A program made the position numbers and the translations under genes. Of a DNA stretch of 64,000 bases, positions 51,558 through 59,801 are shown piece by piece (position 1 is the stretch's first letter; every line of letters starts with the position of its first letter). The stretch lies in the NCBI GenBank assembly GCA_033856235.1, contig JAWVFI010000081.1, positions 1 through 64,000 of the forward strand. The letters run 5' to 3'. Source of the stretch: DASXRU01 sp033856235. Its GTDB lineage: Bacteria > Acidobacteriota > Blastocatellia > Pyrinomonadales > Pyrinomonadaceae. A model generated the notes under the pieces. That model was not told where the DNA came from, searched no databases, and was given only the letters and a program-made list of their open reading frames with translations.

Positions 51558-52505
51558 CTACGTCTTATTATTGATCGGGAGGAACGTCCCGGGAGTCGTG
51601 TTGCTAATCAGAGAGTTGCCCTGGAAAGAAACCATTGAGCCGCCATTGGCGTTAACTCCGGTCGCACATTGAGCAACGATGCTGTCCGAAACGTTGATGG
51701 TTGAACTGGCGCTGGCCTGCATCCCGGTACCGGTGTAAGACACAAAGACGTCATCGATGTTGAGGATGGCGTCAGTGCTGCTGGTCCGAATTCCCGTGGT
51801 CGTAGTATTCGTGATTACCGACCCGCGGATAGCAGCCCGGACGTGCGTGCCGGCCTCGATGCCGTCAGAGGCGCAGTCCTGAATGCGACAGTTTTCGATG
51901 GTTGCCAGTACCTGGCCCACCGTAGTAGCCAGGCGAATACCATCCCCGCCAATACTCTCAATCGAGGTATTGGTTACTTTAAGGATGCCGTTGTTCGTCA
52001 GGTTGACATCGATCCCGACGGTTGTCTGGTTGAAAATCTGGCAGTCTTCCACAATCAGGGCCGAACCCTGAATGTAGTTGACGCCCCGCACCCCGGTCCG
52101 AGTGCCGATGGCGCCGCTTGATCCAGAGCCGTTGATGCTGAGGTGCTTCAGGATCACTTGCCGCAGCGGGTCGTTTACGTTAACGGCAATGTTCACGGTA
52201 AAGCCATTGGTGGCCGCGTTGAGGGTAGATCCCCAGCCAGAGCCGGTGCCGCCGTCGATGGTAATGGACTTAGTGGCATTGAGCGTTCCATAACCACCCG
52301 GATCGAGGGCATCGATCTCACCGTTAATAAAGGTCTTGGAAAACGCTCCAGCCCAGGTTTTGCAAGGGGCAGTACGGCTGCAGGGATTGAGGTCATCTCC
52401 TACGCCGGAAACCCAGGTGCGGGTCGCCTGGGCCTGGGCCAATGACGCTGCTCCCAATGTAAGAGCTGCGATAGTTAATGCATTCAAAATCAATCGTGAC
52501 TTCAT
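51558..52505 (-). CDS. Secreted right-handed beta-helix repeat protein 3
   Basis: 315 residues, ATG at 52505 with AAGGAGG eight bases upstream. Signal peptide LNALTIAALTLGAASLAQA, mature start ATRTWVSGVGDDLNPCSRTA. Most similar to protein 4: they share ILKHLSINGSGSSGAIGTRT, LKVTNTSIESIGGDGIRLAT and IVAQCATGVNANGG. Compared with proteins 1 and 2 the middle coils differ. Extracellular. Second gene of a two-gene unit; it lacks the 59-nt leader. Confidence 0.87.
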   Translation of the reverse strand: MKSRLILNALTIAALTLGAASLAQAQATRTWVSGVGDDLNPCSRTAPCKTWAGAFSKTFINGEIDALDPGGYGTLNATKSITIDGGTGSGWGSTLNAATNGFTVNIAVNVNDPLRQVILKHLSINGSGSSGAIGTRTGVRGVNYIQGSALIVEDCQIFNQTTVGIDVNLTNNGILKVTNTSIESIGGDGIRLATTVGQVLATIENCRIQDCASDGIEAGTHVRAAIRGSVITNTTTTGIRTSSTDAILNIDDVFVSYTGTGMQASASSTINVSDSIVAQCATGVNANGGSMVSFQGNSLISNTTPGTFLPINNKT

Positions 52506-52601
52506 CTGTAGCCTCCTTATGGCTCGGTGGGTAATTCAAAATGCTACCGACACATCTCAATTAGAGGATAGACGGGAGCGAATCGATGAAAGCCGCTGAG
52601 A

Positions 52602-53555
52602 TCAAGTCTTCAGCGTGATAGAGGAAAATGTCCCGTCGGAGGTATTGCTGACCAGGGAGTTGCCCTGGAAGGAATTCATCGTCCCTCCATTGGCGTTAAC
52701 TCCAGTAGCACACTGCGCCACAATGCTGTCCGAAACATTTATGGTCGAGCTGGCGCTGGCTTGCAGTCCCGTACCTGAGTAAGAGACTAGAACGTCATCG
52801 AGGTTAAGGATCGCATCGGTACTGCTGGTGCGAATGCCGGTGCTCGTATTGTTTGTTATCGTAGTGCCTCGCACTGCTGCCCGAACGTGTGTGCCGGCCT
52901 CGATGCCGTCAGAGGTACAGTCCTGAATACGACAGTTTTCGATGGTGGCCAAAACCTGGCCCGCCGTTGTGGCCATTCGAATACCATCACCGCCGATACT
53001 TTCAATCGAGGTATTGGTAACCTTGAGGATGCCGTTGTTGGTGAGATTGACATCGATACCGACTGTAGTGAAGTTCAGAATCTGACAGTCCTCGATAATC
53101 AACGCGGAGCCTTGAACGTAGCTGACGCCGCGGACCCCGGTGCGCGTGCCAATCGCACCACTGGCTCCGGTGCCGTTAATGCTGAGATGTTTCAGCAGCA
53201 CCTGCCGCAGGGGATCGTTGACACCTACAGCGATGTTGACGCTGAAACCGGAAGCAGCGCCGCTGGCGAGGGTTGATCCCCATCCCTGGCCGGTGCCGCC
53301 ATCGAGGGTAATTGACTTGGTAATAGTCAGCGTTCCATAACCGCCCGGATCGAGGGCATCAATTTCGCCGTTAATGAACGTCTTGGAAATGGCCCCTGCC
53401 CAGGTCTTGCACGGGGCAGTGCGGCTACAAGGGTCAGCGTCATTGCCTACGCCGGAAACCCAGGTGCGGGTGGCCTGGGCCTGGGCCAATGACACTGCGC
53501 CCAAAGTTAGAACGGCTATAGCTAAGCCATTCAGAACCAATCGTGACTTTCTCAT
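52602..53555 (-). CDS. Secreted right-handed beta-helix repeat protein 4
   Basis: 317 residues from ATG at 53555 with AGGAGGT at the proper distance; the frame extends 35 codons further back but without a ribosome site. Signal LNGLAIAVLTLGAVSLAQA, mature start ATRTWVSGVGNDADPCSRTA. About 80 percent identical to protein 3 over the solenoid by eye, so a recent tandem duplication. The 96-base gap to protein 3 has no terminator, so the two are probably co-transcribed. Confidence 0.87.
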   Translation of the reverse strand: MRKSRLVLNGLAIAVLTLGAVSLAQAQATRTWVSGVGNDADPCSRTAPCKTWAGAISKTFINGEIDALDPGGYGTLTITKSITLDGGTGQGWGSTLASGAASGFSVNIAVGVNDPLRQVLLKHLSINGTGASGAIGTRTGVRGVSYVQGSALIIEDCQILNFTTVGIDVNLTNNGILKVTNTSIESIGGDGIRMATTAGQVLATIENCRIQDCTSDGIEAGTHVRAAVRGTTITNNTSTGIRTSSTDAILNLDDVLVSYSGTGLQASASSTINVSDSIVAQCATGVNANGGTMNSFQGNSLVSNTSDGTFSSITLKT

Positions 53556-53725
53556 CGTGAACCTCCTCAAAAGTGGTCGGAGTTCGACCGTGTGATATCT
53601 AATCATGCAGCGAGGCGCGTGGGACAAGGCCCGGTTCGAAGTAAACCTGCATTGCTGCAACTCTTATATCCGAAACCGTTAAAAGGCCGGACAGCCGCCA
53701 ATGGGGCGGGGAAAAAGTGTGCAAT

Positions 53726-53754
53726 TTTCTACTACAAGCGAGTTTTAGTGTCAA
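53726..53754 (-). promoter_or_regulatory. Predicted promoter of the tandem beta-helix genes
   Basis: Minus strand TTGACA (53754-53749, consensus), 17-base spacer, TAGAAA (53731-53726). Leader of about 165 bases before the ATG at 53555. The rest of the 302-base divergent gap shows only the rfbB -10 below. Confidence 0.55.
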
Positions 53755-53842
53755 TGAAATGCCAGAATTCCTGCATCAGGCTCGAACTACCAGAACAGAT
53801 TGCCGGGCCAGACCACGCAGGTTGTCTAATGTGATGTTGAAT

Positions 53843-53851
53843 TGCTAGTCT
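53843..53851 (+). promoter_or_regulatory. Possible extended -10 of rfbB (leaderless transcript)
   Basis: TGCTAGTCT ends six bases before the rfbB ATG at 53858, and there is no Shine-Dalgarno sequence. If used, transcription would start at or next to the A of ATG. No clear -35. Confidence 0.3.
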
Positions 53852-53857
53852 GTCGTC

Positions 53858-54895
53858 ATGGGTGCTTCGCAATCAAAACTGTTTGTGACCGGCGGCGCGG
53901 GATTCATCGGCTCGGCTTTTGTCAGGCTGTGTTTAGCGCAGGACACGCCGCCAGAGGTGATTAATTTTGACGCGCTCACTTACGCGGGAAACCTGGATAA
54001 CCTCGCGGGGTTGGACGAAGACCGGCACCGCTTTGTCCGCGGGGATATTGGAGATCGTGATGCGGTGCTGGCCGCGCTGGAGCCCAACACCGACGCAATC
54101 ATTAACTTCGCTGCGGAATCGCATGTGGACCGCAGCATCACGTCAGCCGCGGAATTCCTGCGCACTAACATCCTCGGCACGCAGATCCTGCTTGATGCCG
54201 CCCGCGAACGTGGCGTGCGCCGGTTCGTTCAGGTTTCGACGGATGAAGTGATGGGTAGTCTGCCGGAAGACGAGTCCGCATTCTTTACTGAGGATTCTGC
54301 GTTTGCTCCCAATAGCCCTTACGCAGCGTCCAAGGCCGCCGCCGAACACCTCGTGCGCGCGGCACATCACACTTTCGGTTTGGATACCGTGATCACTCGC
54401 TGCGGGAACAACTATGGGCCGCGTCAATTTCCGGAGAAGTTCCTGCCTTTGATGCTGTCCAACGCAATGCAGGATCAAACTATCCCGGTTTATGGTGACG
54501 GCCAGAACGTGCGCGACTGGATCTATGTCGATGACCACTGTCGCGCGATCCTGCTGGCGCTGGAAAAGGGTGAATCCGGCGCCACCTATAATATTGGCGC
54601 CCGCAACGAGCAGCGCAATCTGGAGGTAGCGAAGTCAGTTCTCGATGCCTTGGGAAAACCACGCACCTTGCTGCAATTCGTCAAGGATCGTCCCGGCCAC
54701 GACCGTCGTTATGCAATCGATCCCACAAAGGCCGAAACGGAATTGGGCTGGTCGCCCCAGGAGACCTGGGAGAGTGGCCTGCAGAAAACGATTCGCTGGT
54801 ACCAGGAGCATCCGGAATGGATTAGCCGCACCCGCAGCGGCGCCTACCAGGAGTATTACGCGCAGCAATACGGAGCGGAGGCGGGAACGATTTGA
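53858..54895 (+). CDS. rfbB: dTDP-glucose 4,6-dehydratase
   Basis: 345 residues, ATG at 53858. VTGGAGFIGSAFVRLCLA at the N-terminus, NFAAESHVDRSI, the catalytic TDE in VSTDEVMGSLPEDE and SPYAASKAAAEHLV with the Y-x3-K pair. RCGNNYGPRQFPEKFLP and VYGDGQNVRDWIYVDDHCRA are diagnostic of RfbB/RmlB. It makes dTDP-4-keto-6-deoxyglucose, the branch point for rhamnose (RfbC, RfbD) and the FdtA/FdtB amino sugar. rfbA is not in the window. Confidence 0.97.
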   Translation: MGASQSKLFVTGGAGFIGSAFVRLCLAQDTPPEVINFDALTYAGNLDNLAGLDEDRHRFVRGDIGDRDAVLAALEPNTDAIINFAAESHVDRSITSAAEFLRTNILGTQILLDAARERGVRRFVQVSTDEVMGSLPEDESAFFTEDSAFAPNSPYAASKAAAEHLVRAAHHTFGLDTVITRCGNNYGPRQFPEKFLPLMLSNAMQDQTIPVYGDGQNVRDWIYVDDHCRAILLALEKGESGATYNIGARNEQRNLEVAKSVLDALGKPRTLLQFVKDRPGHDRRYAIDPTKAETELGWSPQETWESGLQKTIRWYQEHPEWISRTRSGAYQEYYAQQYGAEAGTI

Positions 54896-55755
54896 AAGTG
54901 CTGGTCACGGGAGCGCGCGGCATGGTGGGGATGGCCGTTGCCGCATGTTGTCGCGCGCAGGGCGACGAAGTGTTTCCGTTGGATCATGACGGGTTGGACA
55001 TAACTGATGACGATCGCGTGCGAGAACTTTTGGAAAGCCAGCGGCCGCAGACGATCATTAACTGCGCCGCCTGGACCGACGTCGATGGTTGTGAGCTTAA
55101 TCGAGAGCGAGCTTTTGAAGTTAATGCGCGGGGCCCGCAAGTGCTGGCAGAGAATTGCCGTCGCATCGAAGCGTCGTTGGTCACTGTCTCCACTGACTAT
55201 GTCTTCGACGGAGATAAGGCCGGGTTTTACGATCAGCGCGACGACCCGAATCCCAAAAGCGTGTACGGGGCGGCCAAGCTCGAAGGTGAACGCCGCGCGC
55301 AATCCGCTTGCGCCCGGACTGTAGTTGTTCGCAGCGGTTTTATCTTCGGAACCGGTGGGCGGAATTTTCTGAGTACGGTCATAGATCGGGCGCGTCGTGG
55401 CGAATCGTTGCAAGCGATTGGAGATTCCTTCGGTACTCCGACCTACGCGCCTGATTTGGCCCGGCGCCTGCGGGAGCTTGCGGAGCTGGATCTGCCGGGC
55501 ACCTATCATGTCGTCAATAGCGGAGACGGGGTGAGTTATCAGGAGTTCGCCGTGGCGGCGCTGCGGGCGGCCGGGGTTGATTCCGGCCCGGTTGGCTCGA
55601 TTTCCATGGGCGCTTTGGCCCGGCCGGCGCCCCGGCCTGTGAACTCGAGACTTCGTTGTTTGCTTTCGCCCGCCCTGGGGTTGGCGCCGTTACCCCCGTG
55701 GCAGGATGCCATCCGCGCTTTTGCCATGGAGTCGGAGCGGGATTCGCTGGTCTAA
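54892..55755 (+). CDS. rfbD: dTDP-4-dehydrorhamnose reductase
   Basis: 287 residues. The start is TTG at 54892, overlapping the rfbB stop (TTGA), which gives MKVLVTGARGMVGMAV, the expected N-terminus. INCAAWTDVDGCE, VSTDYVFDGDKAGFY and KSVYGAAKLEGERRA carry the Y-x3-K pair. SFGTPTYAPDLARRLRELAE is the RmlD substrate domain. Last step to dTDP-L-rhamnose. Translation coupled to rfbB. Confidence 0.96.
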   Translation: MKVLVTGARGMVGMAVAACCRAQGDEVFPLDHDGLDITDDDRVRELLESQRPQTIINCAAWTDVDGCELNRERAFEVNARGPQVLAENCRRIEASLVTVSTDYVFDGDKAGFYDQRDDPNPKSVYGAAKLEGERRAQSACARTVVVRSGFIFGTGGRNFLSTVIDRARRGESLQAIGDSFGTPTYAPDLARRLRELAELDLPGTYHVVNSGDGVSYQEFAVAALRAAGVDSGPVGSISMGALARPAPRPVNSRLRCLLSPALGLAPLPPWQDAIRAFAMESERDSLV

Positions 55756-55779
55756 AGCCCGGAATCTGCCCGTTAATCA

Positions 55780-55810
55780 TTGGCGCAGCAAACGCCTCTA
55801 ATGGTATGCT
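55780..55810 (+). promoter_or_regulatory. Candidate promoter of the BY-kinase operon
   Basis: Extended -10 TGGTATGCT (55802-55810) with TTGGCG at 55780-55785, a long 19-base spacing. The leader to the ATG at 55897 would be about 80 bases. Confidence 0.35.
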
Positions 55811-55896
55811 GGGCGCCGTTCAAGGTTTGTAAAGTTGTTTCGGAAAGGGCGAGGTTTTCAGTGGTATCCCCTTGTTGACCGCGAGCTATTAAGATC

Positions 55897-58266
55897 ATGA
55901 TGTCTCAAAATAATCGTTTGATTCCCGTCACCGCCGGAGAGCGCGCACTTGATCGACCCCTGGGCGACATCGCGCAGCCAAGGACCTATGGAGCGACTAC
56001 GCTTGAGCCGACGAATTTGCGCCAGTACCTTTTCGTTGTTCTGAAACGAAAGTGGCTGATCCTCGGTGTCGTACTCATCATTACTTCGCTGGTGACTATT
56101 CAGGAATTTCGCTCGCCTCCAGTGTACGAGGCGTCGACCATGATTCGCATTGAGAAGAAGCCCGACAATATTCTGCATACCGGCCAGGTAGTAATCAACG
56201 CCGAACAGGATCCTAATTTCTGGGGCACGCAGCTGACGCTCTTGCGGAACAAAGCCCTCGCGCGCCAGGTAGTACTAACGCTTGATCTTCATCACAATGC
56301 CGTCTTTCTTAAAGGAAAAACGGACACCGGCATTTTCTCTTCGCTGCGGCGCATCTTTAACTGGGAGAAGCGGCCGGCCCCGAGCAAGACGATTGCCGCG
56401 CCGGCCCTAACCGACATCGTGTCCCGGGACCATCCGCTGACAGCCGACGAGTTGGCCCAACTGGAGCCTTACGAAGACGCGATCATAGACGGAGAAGAGG
56501 TTGAACCCCTGCCGGGCACCAGTCTGGTTACGATCAAATACCGGCATAGCGACCCGGAGATTACGCAAAAGGTCGCCAATACACTCGCAGAGATTTTCCG
56601 GAACAATAATCGTGAGCGCGAAACTATCGATTCCACCAAGGCGGGAGATTTGTTGGCTAACGAAATAGCCAACCTGCAGACGAAAATCAAACGCGACCAG
56701 GAAGTGAAGTTTAACTTTGCCAGGGATAAGGGCTTGCCGCTGGACGATAATCCGGATAGCAATATCGAACTCCAGCGCCTTTCCACGCTCAGCAAACAAT
56801 TGCTGGAAGCGGAGAATGAACGCAAGAATCTGCAGTCGATTTACGAAGCTGCCCAGCGTGAGAAGGACATCTTTTCGGTTCCGGGGGTAATCGAGTCCGA
56901 ACGAATCCTGAGGTTGCGCGATAAGATTTCAACTTTGAAGGAGCAGCGCGAGAACCTGTTGGTGACCTTTACCCCGGAATGGCCGGGCGTGAAGAAGATA
57001 GAGGCGCAGCTCAAGCCTTTGGAAGAGGAAGTGGCAAAGGCCCCACAGGAAATTATCTCCGCCATGAAGTCGCGTTTTGAGGCTGCCCGTTCAAGGGAAA
57101 ACAGCCTGCGCAGTGCCTACAGTTCGCAGCGTGGCACCACTACTCAACAGACCCGCGACAAGATCGACCTGACGGCAATCAGCCAGGAGATCGAAACTAA
57201 CAAGCAGTATCTAAACACGCTGTTAGCACGCCAGCGCGAGCTGGAGGTAAGTGGAGTCGATCGGCCCAACGAAGTAAGTATTGAGAACGAGAGTCGTTAC
57301 CCGCACTCACCGGTCGGCCCGGCGCGGCTGCGGAATATCGTGCTGGCATTCATTCTCTCCCTGGGCGCTGGAATCGGGCTCGCATTCCTGCTCGACTTCC
57401 TGGATGATTCAGTGAAGACAGTTGCCGACATTGATCGCTACATTCACCTGCCTGCACTGGCCCTGATTCCCGATAGCGGCGGCGACAAACCGCGGTTGAA
57501 GGGCGCGGGGGCCGGAGACGTTTCAGACAGCACCGCGCTGGCTTTAATAGAAGACGTTCGGTCGCCGGTTTCAGAATCGTACCGGCATTTGCGCACCTCG
57601 CTCTTGCTTTCAACTGCCGGCCAGGCGCCGCGGACAATCCTGGTAACGTCGAGTCAGCCTTCCGAAGGCAAAACCACAACGGCGGTAAATACGGCGGTGA
57701 TGCTGGCCCAGACGGGCGTGGAAGTCCTGATCATGGACTGCGATCTGCGACGGCCGCGGTTGCACACCCATTTCGGCATGGCCAACTCGCAGGGCCTGAC
57801 GAATTGCCTCTCGGGCGAGGCCGACATCGACAGTTTATTGCAGACCTATGAAAAACTTCCGAACCTCAAGGTCCTTCCTTCCGGCCCCGTCCCTCCGAAT
57901 CCGGCAGAGTTGCTGGGCTCTGACGAAATGCGGAAGGTGCTTGCCTCCCTGAGTGAGCGGTTTGCCCACATTATTGTTGACTCGCCGCCGGCTATTTCAT
58001 TTACGGACGCGGCCATCCTTTCAACTCTGGTTGACGGCGTAATCCTGGTGGTCCATGGCGGACATAGTTCGCGGGCAGTAGTGCGGCGCGCCAAACAACA
58101 GTTGGTGGATGTCGGCGCGCATATCTTTGGCGTAGTCCTGAACAAGGTGAAGATCGAGGCGGAGGACTACTACTACGGCTACTACTCGAAGTATTACTAC
58201 GGGGACGGTGACCCCGAAGCGGGCGGAGTTGGGCCTGATGGCGCGGCGGCGCGCGGGTCGAACTGA
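55897..58266 (+). CDS. wzc: Polysaccharide co-polymerase/BY-kinase (Wzz domain + tyrosine autokinase)
   Basis: 789 residues, ATG at 55897 (a second ATG follows at 55900). N-terminal Wzz domain with helix LILGVVLIITSLVTI near 50-65. A long periplasmic coiled-coil region (200-470) follows, then a second helix LAFILSLGAGIGLAFLLDFL. The kinase domain has Walker A SSQPSEGKTTTAVN, Walker A' VLIMDCDLRRP and Walker B HIIVDSPPA. The C-terminal tail EDYYYGYYSKYYYGD has eight tyrosines for autophosphorylation. It controls chain length and export of the polymer. No Wzb phosphatase or Wza is nearby. Confidence 0.94.
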   Translation: MMSQNNRLIPVTAGERALDRPLGDIAQPRTYGATTLEPTNLRQYLFVVLKRKWLILGVVLIITSLVTIQEFRSPPVYEASTMIRIEKKPDNILHTGQVVINAEQDPNFWGTQLTLLRNKALARQVVLTLDLHHNAVFLKGKTDTGIFSSLRRIFNWEKRPAPSKTIAAPALTDIVSRDHPLTADELAQLEPYEDAIIDGEEVEPLPGTSLVTIKYRHSDPEITQKVANTLAEIFRNNNRERETIDSTKAGDLLANEIANLQTKIKRDQEVKFNFARDKGLPLDDNPDSNIELQRLSTLSKQLLEAENERKNLQSIYEAAQREKDIFSVPGVIESERILRLRDKISTLKEQRENLLVTFTPEWPGVKKIEAQLKPLEEEVAKAPQEIISAMKSRFEAARSRENSLRSAYSSQRGTTTQQTRDKIDLTAISQEIETNKQYLNTLLARQRELEVSGVDRPNEVSIENESRYPHSPVGPARLRNIVLAFILSLGAGIGLAFLLDFLDDSVKTVADIDRYIHLPALALIPDSGGDKPRLKGAGAGDVSDSTALALIEDVRSPVSESYRHLRTSLLLSTAGQAPRTILVTSSQPSEGKTTTAVNTAVMLAQTGVEVLIMDCDLRRPRLHTHFGMANSQGLTNCLSGEADIDSLLQTYEKLPNLKVLPSGPVPPNPAELLGSDEMRKVLASLSERFAHIIVDSPPAISFTDAAILSTLVDGVILVVHGGHSSRAVVRRAKQQLVDVGAHIFGVVLNKVKIEAEDYYYGYYSKYYYGDGDPEAGGVGPDGAAARGSN

Positions 58267-58766
58267 TGCCGGGACAGTATTGCGTGATCGCGCCCGACGT
58301 AAAACTTGGGCGCGACGTTTCCATCTATCACTTCGTTAACCTCTACGGTTGCGAGATCGGCGACGGCAGCAGGATCGGATCCTTCGTGGAGATCCAAAAA
58401 GGCTCGCGCGTTGGTCGCAACTGCAAGATTTCAAGCCACACATTCATCTGCGAAGGGGTCGCCATTGAGGACGAAGTCTTCATCGGTCACGGCGTCGTTT
58501 TCATTAACGATAAACATCCCCGCGCCACAAACGCCGACGGCTCGTTACAGTCAGAAGCAGATTGGGCCGTGCAGCCGACGGTGGTGAGGCGGGGCGCAAG
58601 CATCGGGTCCGGCGCTGTCATTCTTTGCAATCTGACTATCGGCGAGGGCGCCATTGTGGGCGCCGGCGCGGTGGTCACTCGCGACGTGCCGGCCCACGCC
58701 ACGGTGGCGGGCAATCCCGCTCGGGTAATTGGCGGCGGCGGCCCGGCCGCTGCATCCACCTCATGA
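58266..58766 (+). CDS. Hexapeptide-repeat N-acetyltransferase (WlbB/WbpD-like)
   Basis: 166 residues. The ATG shares one base with the wzc stop (TGATG). Left-handed beta-helix: IAPDVKLGRDVSIYHFVNLYG, IGDGSRIGSFVEIQKGSRVG, CKISSHTFICEGVAIEDEVF, then GAVILCNLTIGEGAIVGAGA and HATVAGNPARVIGG. Family members acetylate the 3-amino group of UDP-2-acetamido-3-amino-glucuronate. The next two genes are the expected dehydrogenase and aminotransferase, which supports that role. Confidence 0.87.
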   Translation: MPGQYCVIAPDVKLGRDVSIYHFVNLYGCEIGDGSRIGSFVEIQKGSRVGRNCKISSHTFICEGVAIEDEVFIGHGVVFINDKHPRATNADGSLQSEADWAVQPTVVRRGASIGSGAVILCNLTIGEGAIVGAGAVVTRDVPAHATVAGNPARVIGGGGPAAASTS

Positions 58767-59785
58767 CTACCACTACAATCGGAATCATTGGCTGTGGCTA
58801 TTGGGGCCCCAACCTGCTGCGAAACTTCGCGGAAAACGAAGCCGCCGAGCTGCGTGCTATTTGTGATGTCGATGCTTCGCGGCTGGCGTCGATCGGGAGA
58901 AGGTATCCCGCCGCCCGGACCACAACGGATTATGCAGAACTCCTGAACGACCCGGAGTTGCAGGCGATTGTCATTGCCACGCCGGTGGCCACTCATTTCC
59001 CCATTGCCCGGCAGGCGTTGTTGGCCGGCAAACACGTTTTGATCGAAAAGCCGCTGACGGCGTCCGTGCGCGAGGCGGAAGAGTTGGTCGCTTTGGCTGC
59101 GGAGACCGGGTTGACCCTGATGGTCGATCACACCTTCGTTTACACCGGTGCAGTGCGCAAGATAAAAGAAATTGTAAACAATGGTGAATTGGGTGATCTG
59201 CTTTACTTCGACTCCAATCGCATCAACCTGGGCTTGTTTCAGAGGGACATCAATGTGGTCTGGGATCTGGCCCCTCACGATCTCTCGATCATGGACTTCA
59301 TCATTCAGCGTCAACCGGCAGCGCTGACCGCGATCGGCAGTTGCCATATCGAGCAGGGGATTGAAAATATCGCGTACGTGATGCTGATGTTCCCTGATGA
59401 ATTCATTGCGCACTTTCATTTCAACTGGCTGTCACCGGTGAAGATTCGCCGCACTTTGATCGCCGGCTCACGCAAGATGATTTTGTACGATGATATTGAG
59501 CCGACTGAGAAAGTGCGCGTCTATGACAAAGGCGTGACTGCAAACCGCGGCGACGGCGACAAGGAAGCGGCCTACCAGACTTTGGTCAGCTACCGGACCG
59601 GCGACGTCTGGGCGCCCAAGCTGGATTCCACTGAGGCGTTACATTACGTCTGCAACGAATTCCTGGAAGCGATTCAAAACAAACGCCCGCCCTTAACTGA
59701 TGGGGCCGCGGGACTGCGCGTGGTTAGCCTGCTGGAAGCGGCGCAACAATCAATCAAAGCAGGCGGCCGCTTAATTACTTTCTGA
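58763..59785 (+). CDS. Gfo/Idh/MocA oxidoreductase (WlbA/WbpB-like)
   Basis: 340 residues from ATG at 58763, which overlaps the upstream stop (ATGA); the frame extends further back only through the acetyltransferase. IGIIGCGYWGPNLLRNFAE binds NAD. AIVIATPVATHFPIARQAL and HVLIEKPLTASVREAEELV include the conserved EKP lysine. VWDLAPHDLSIMDF holds the catalytic H-D. Likely C3 oxidation of a UDP-N-acetyl-hexuronate before transamination; that is inferred from its two neighbours. Confidence 0.87.
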   Translation: MTTTTIGIIGCGYWGPNLLRNFAENEAAELRAICDVDASRLASIGRRYPAARTTTDYAELLNDPELQAIVIATPVATHFPIARQALLAGKHVLIEKPLTASVREAEELVALAAETGLTLMVDHTFVYTGAVRKIKEIVNNGELGDLLYFDSNRINLGLFQRDINVVWDLAPHDLSIMDFIIQRQPAALTAIGSCHIEQGIENIAYVMLMFPDEFIAHFHFNWLSPVKIRRTLIAGSRKMILYDDIEPTEKVRVYDKGVTANRGDGDKEAAYQTLVSYRTGDVWAPKLDSTEALHYVCNEFLEAIQNKRPPLTDGAAGLRVVSLLEAAQQSIKAGGRLITF

Positions 59786-59801
59786 AGCGCCCGGCAAATT
59801 A

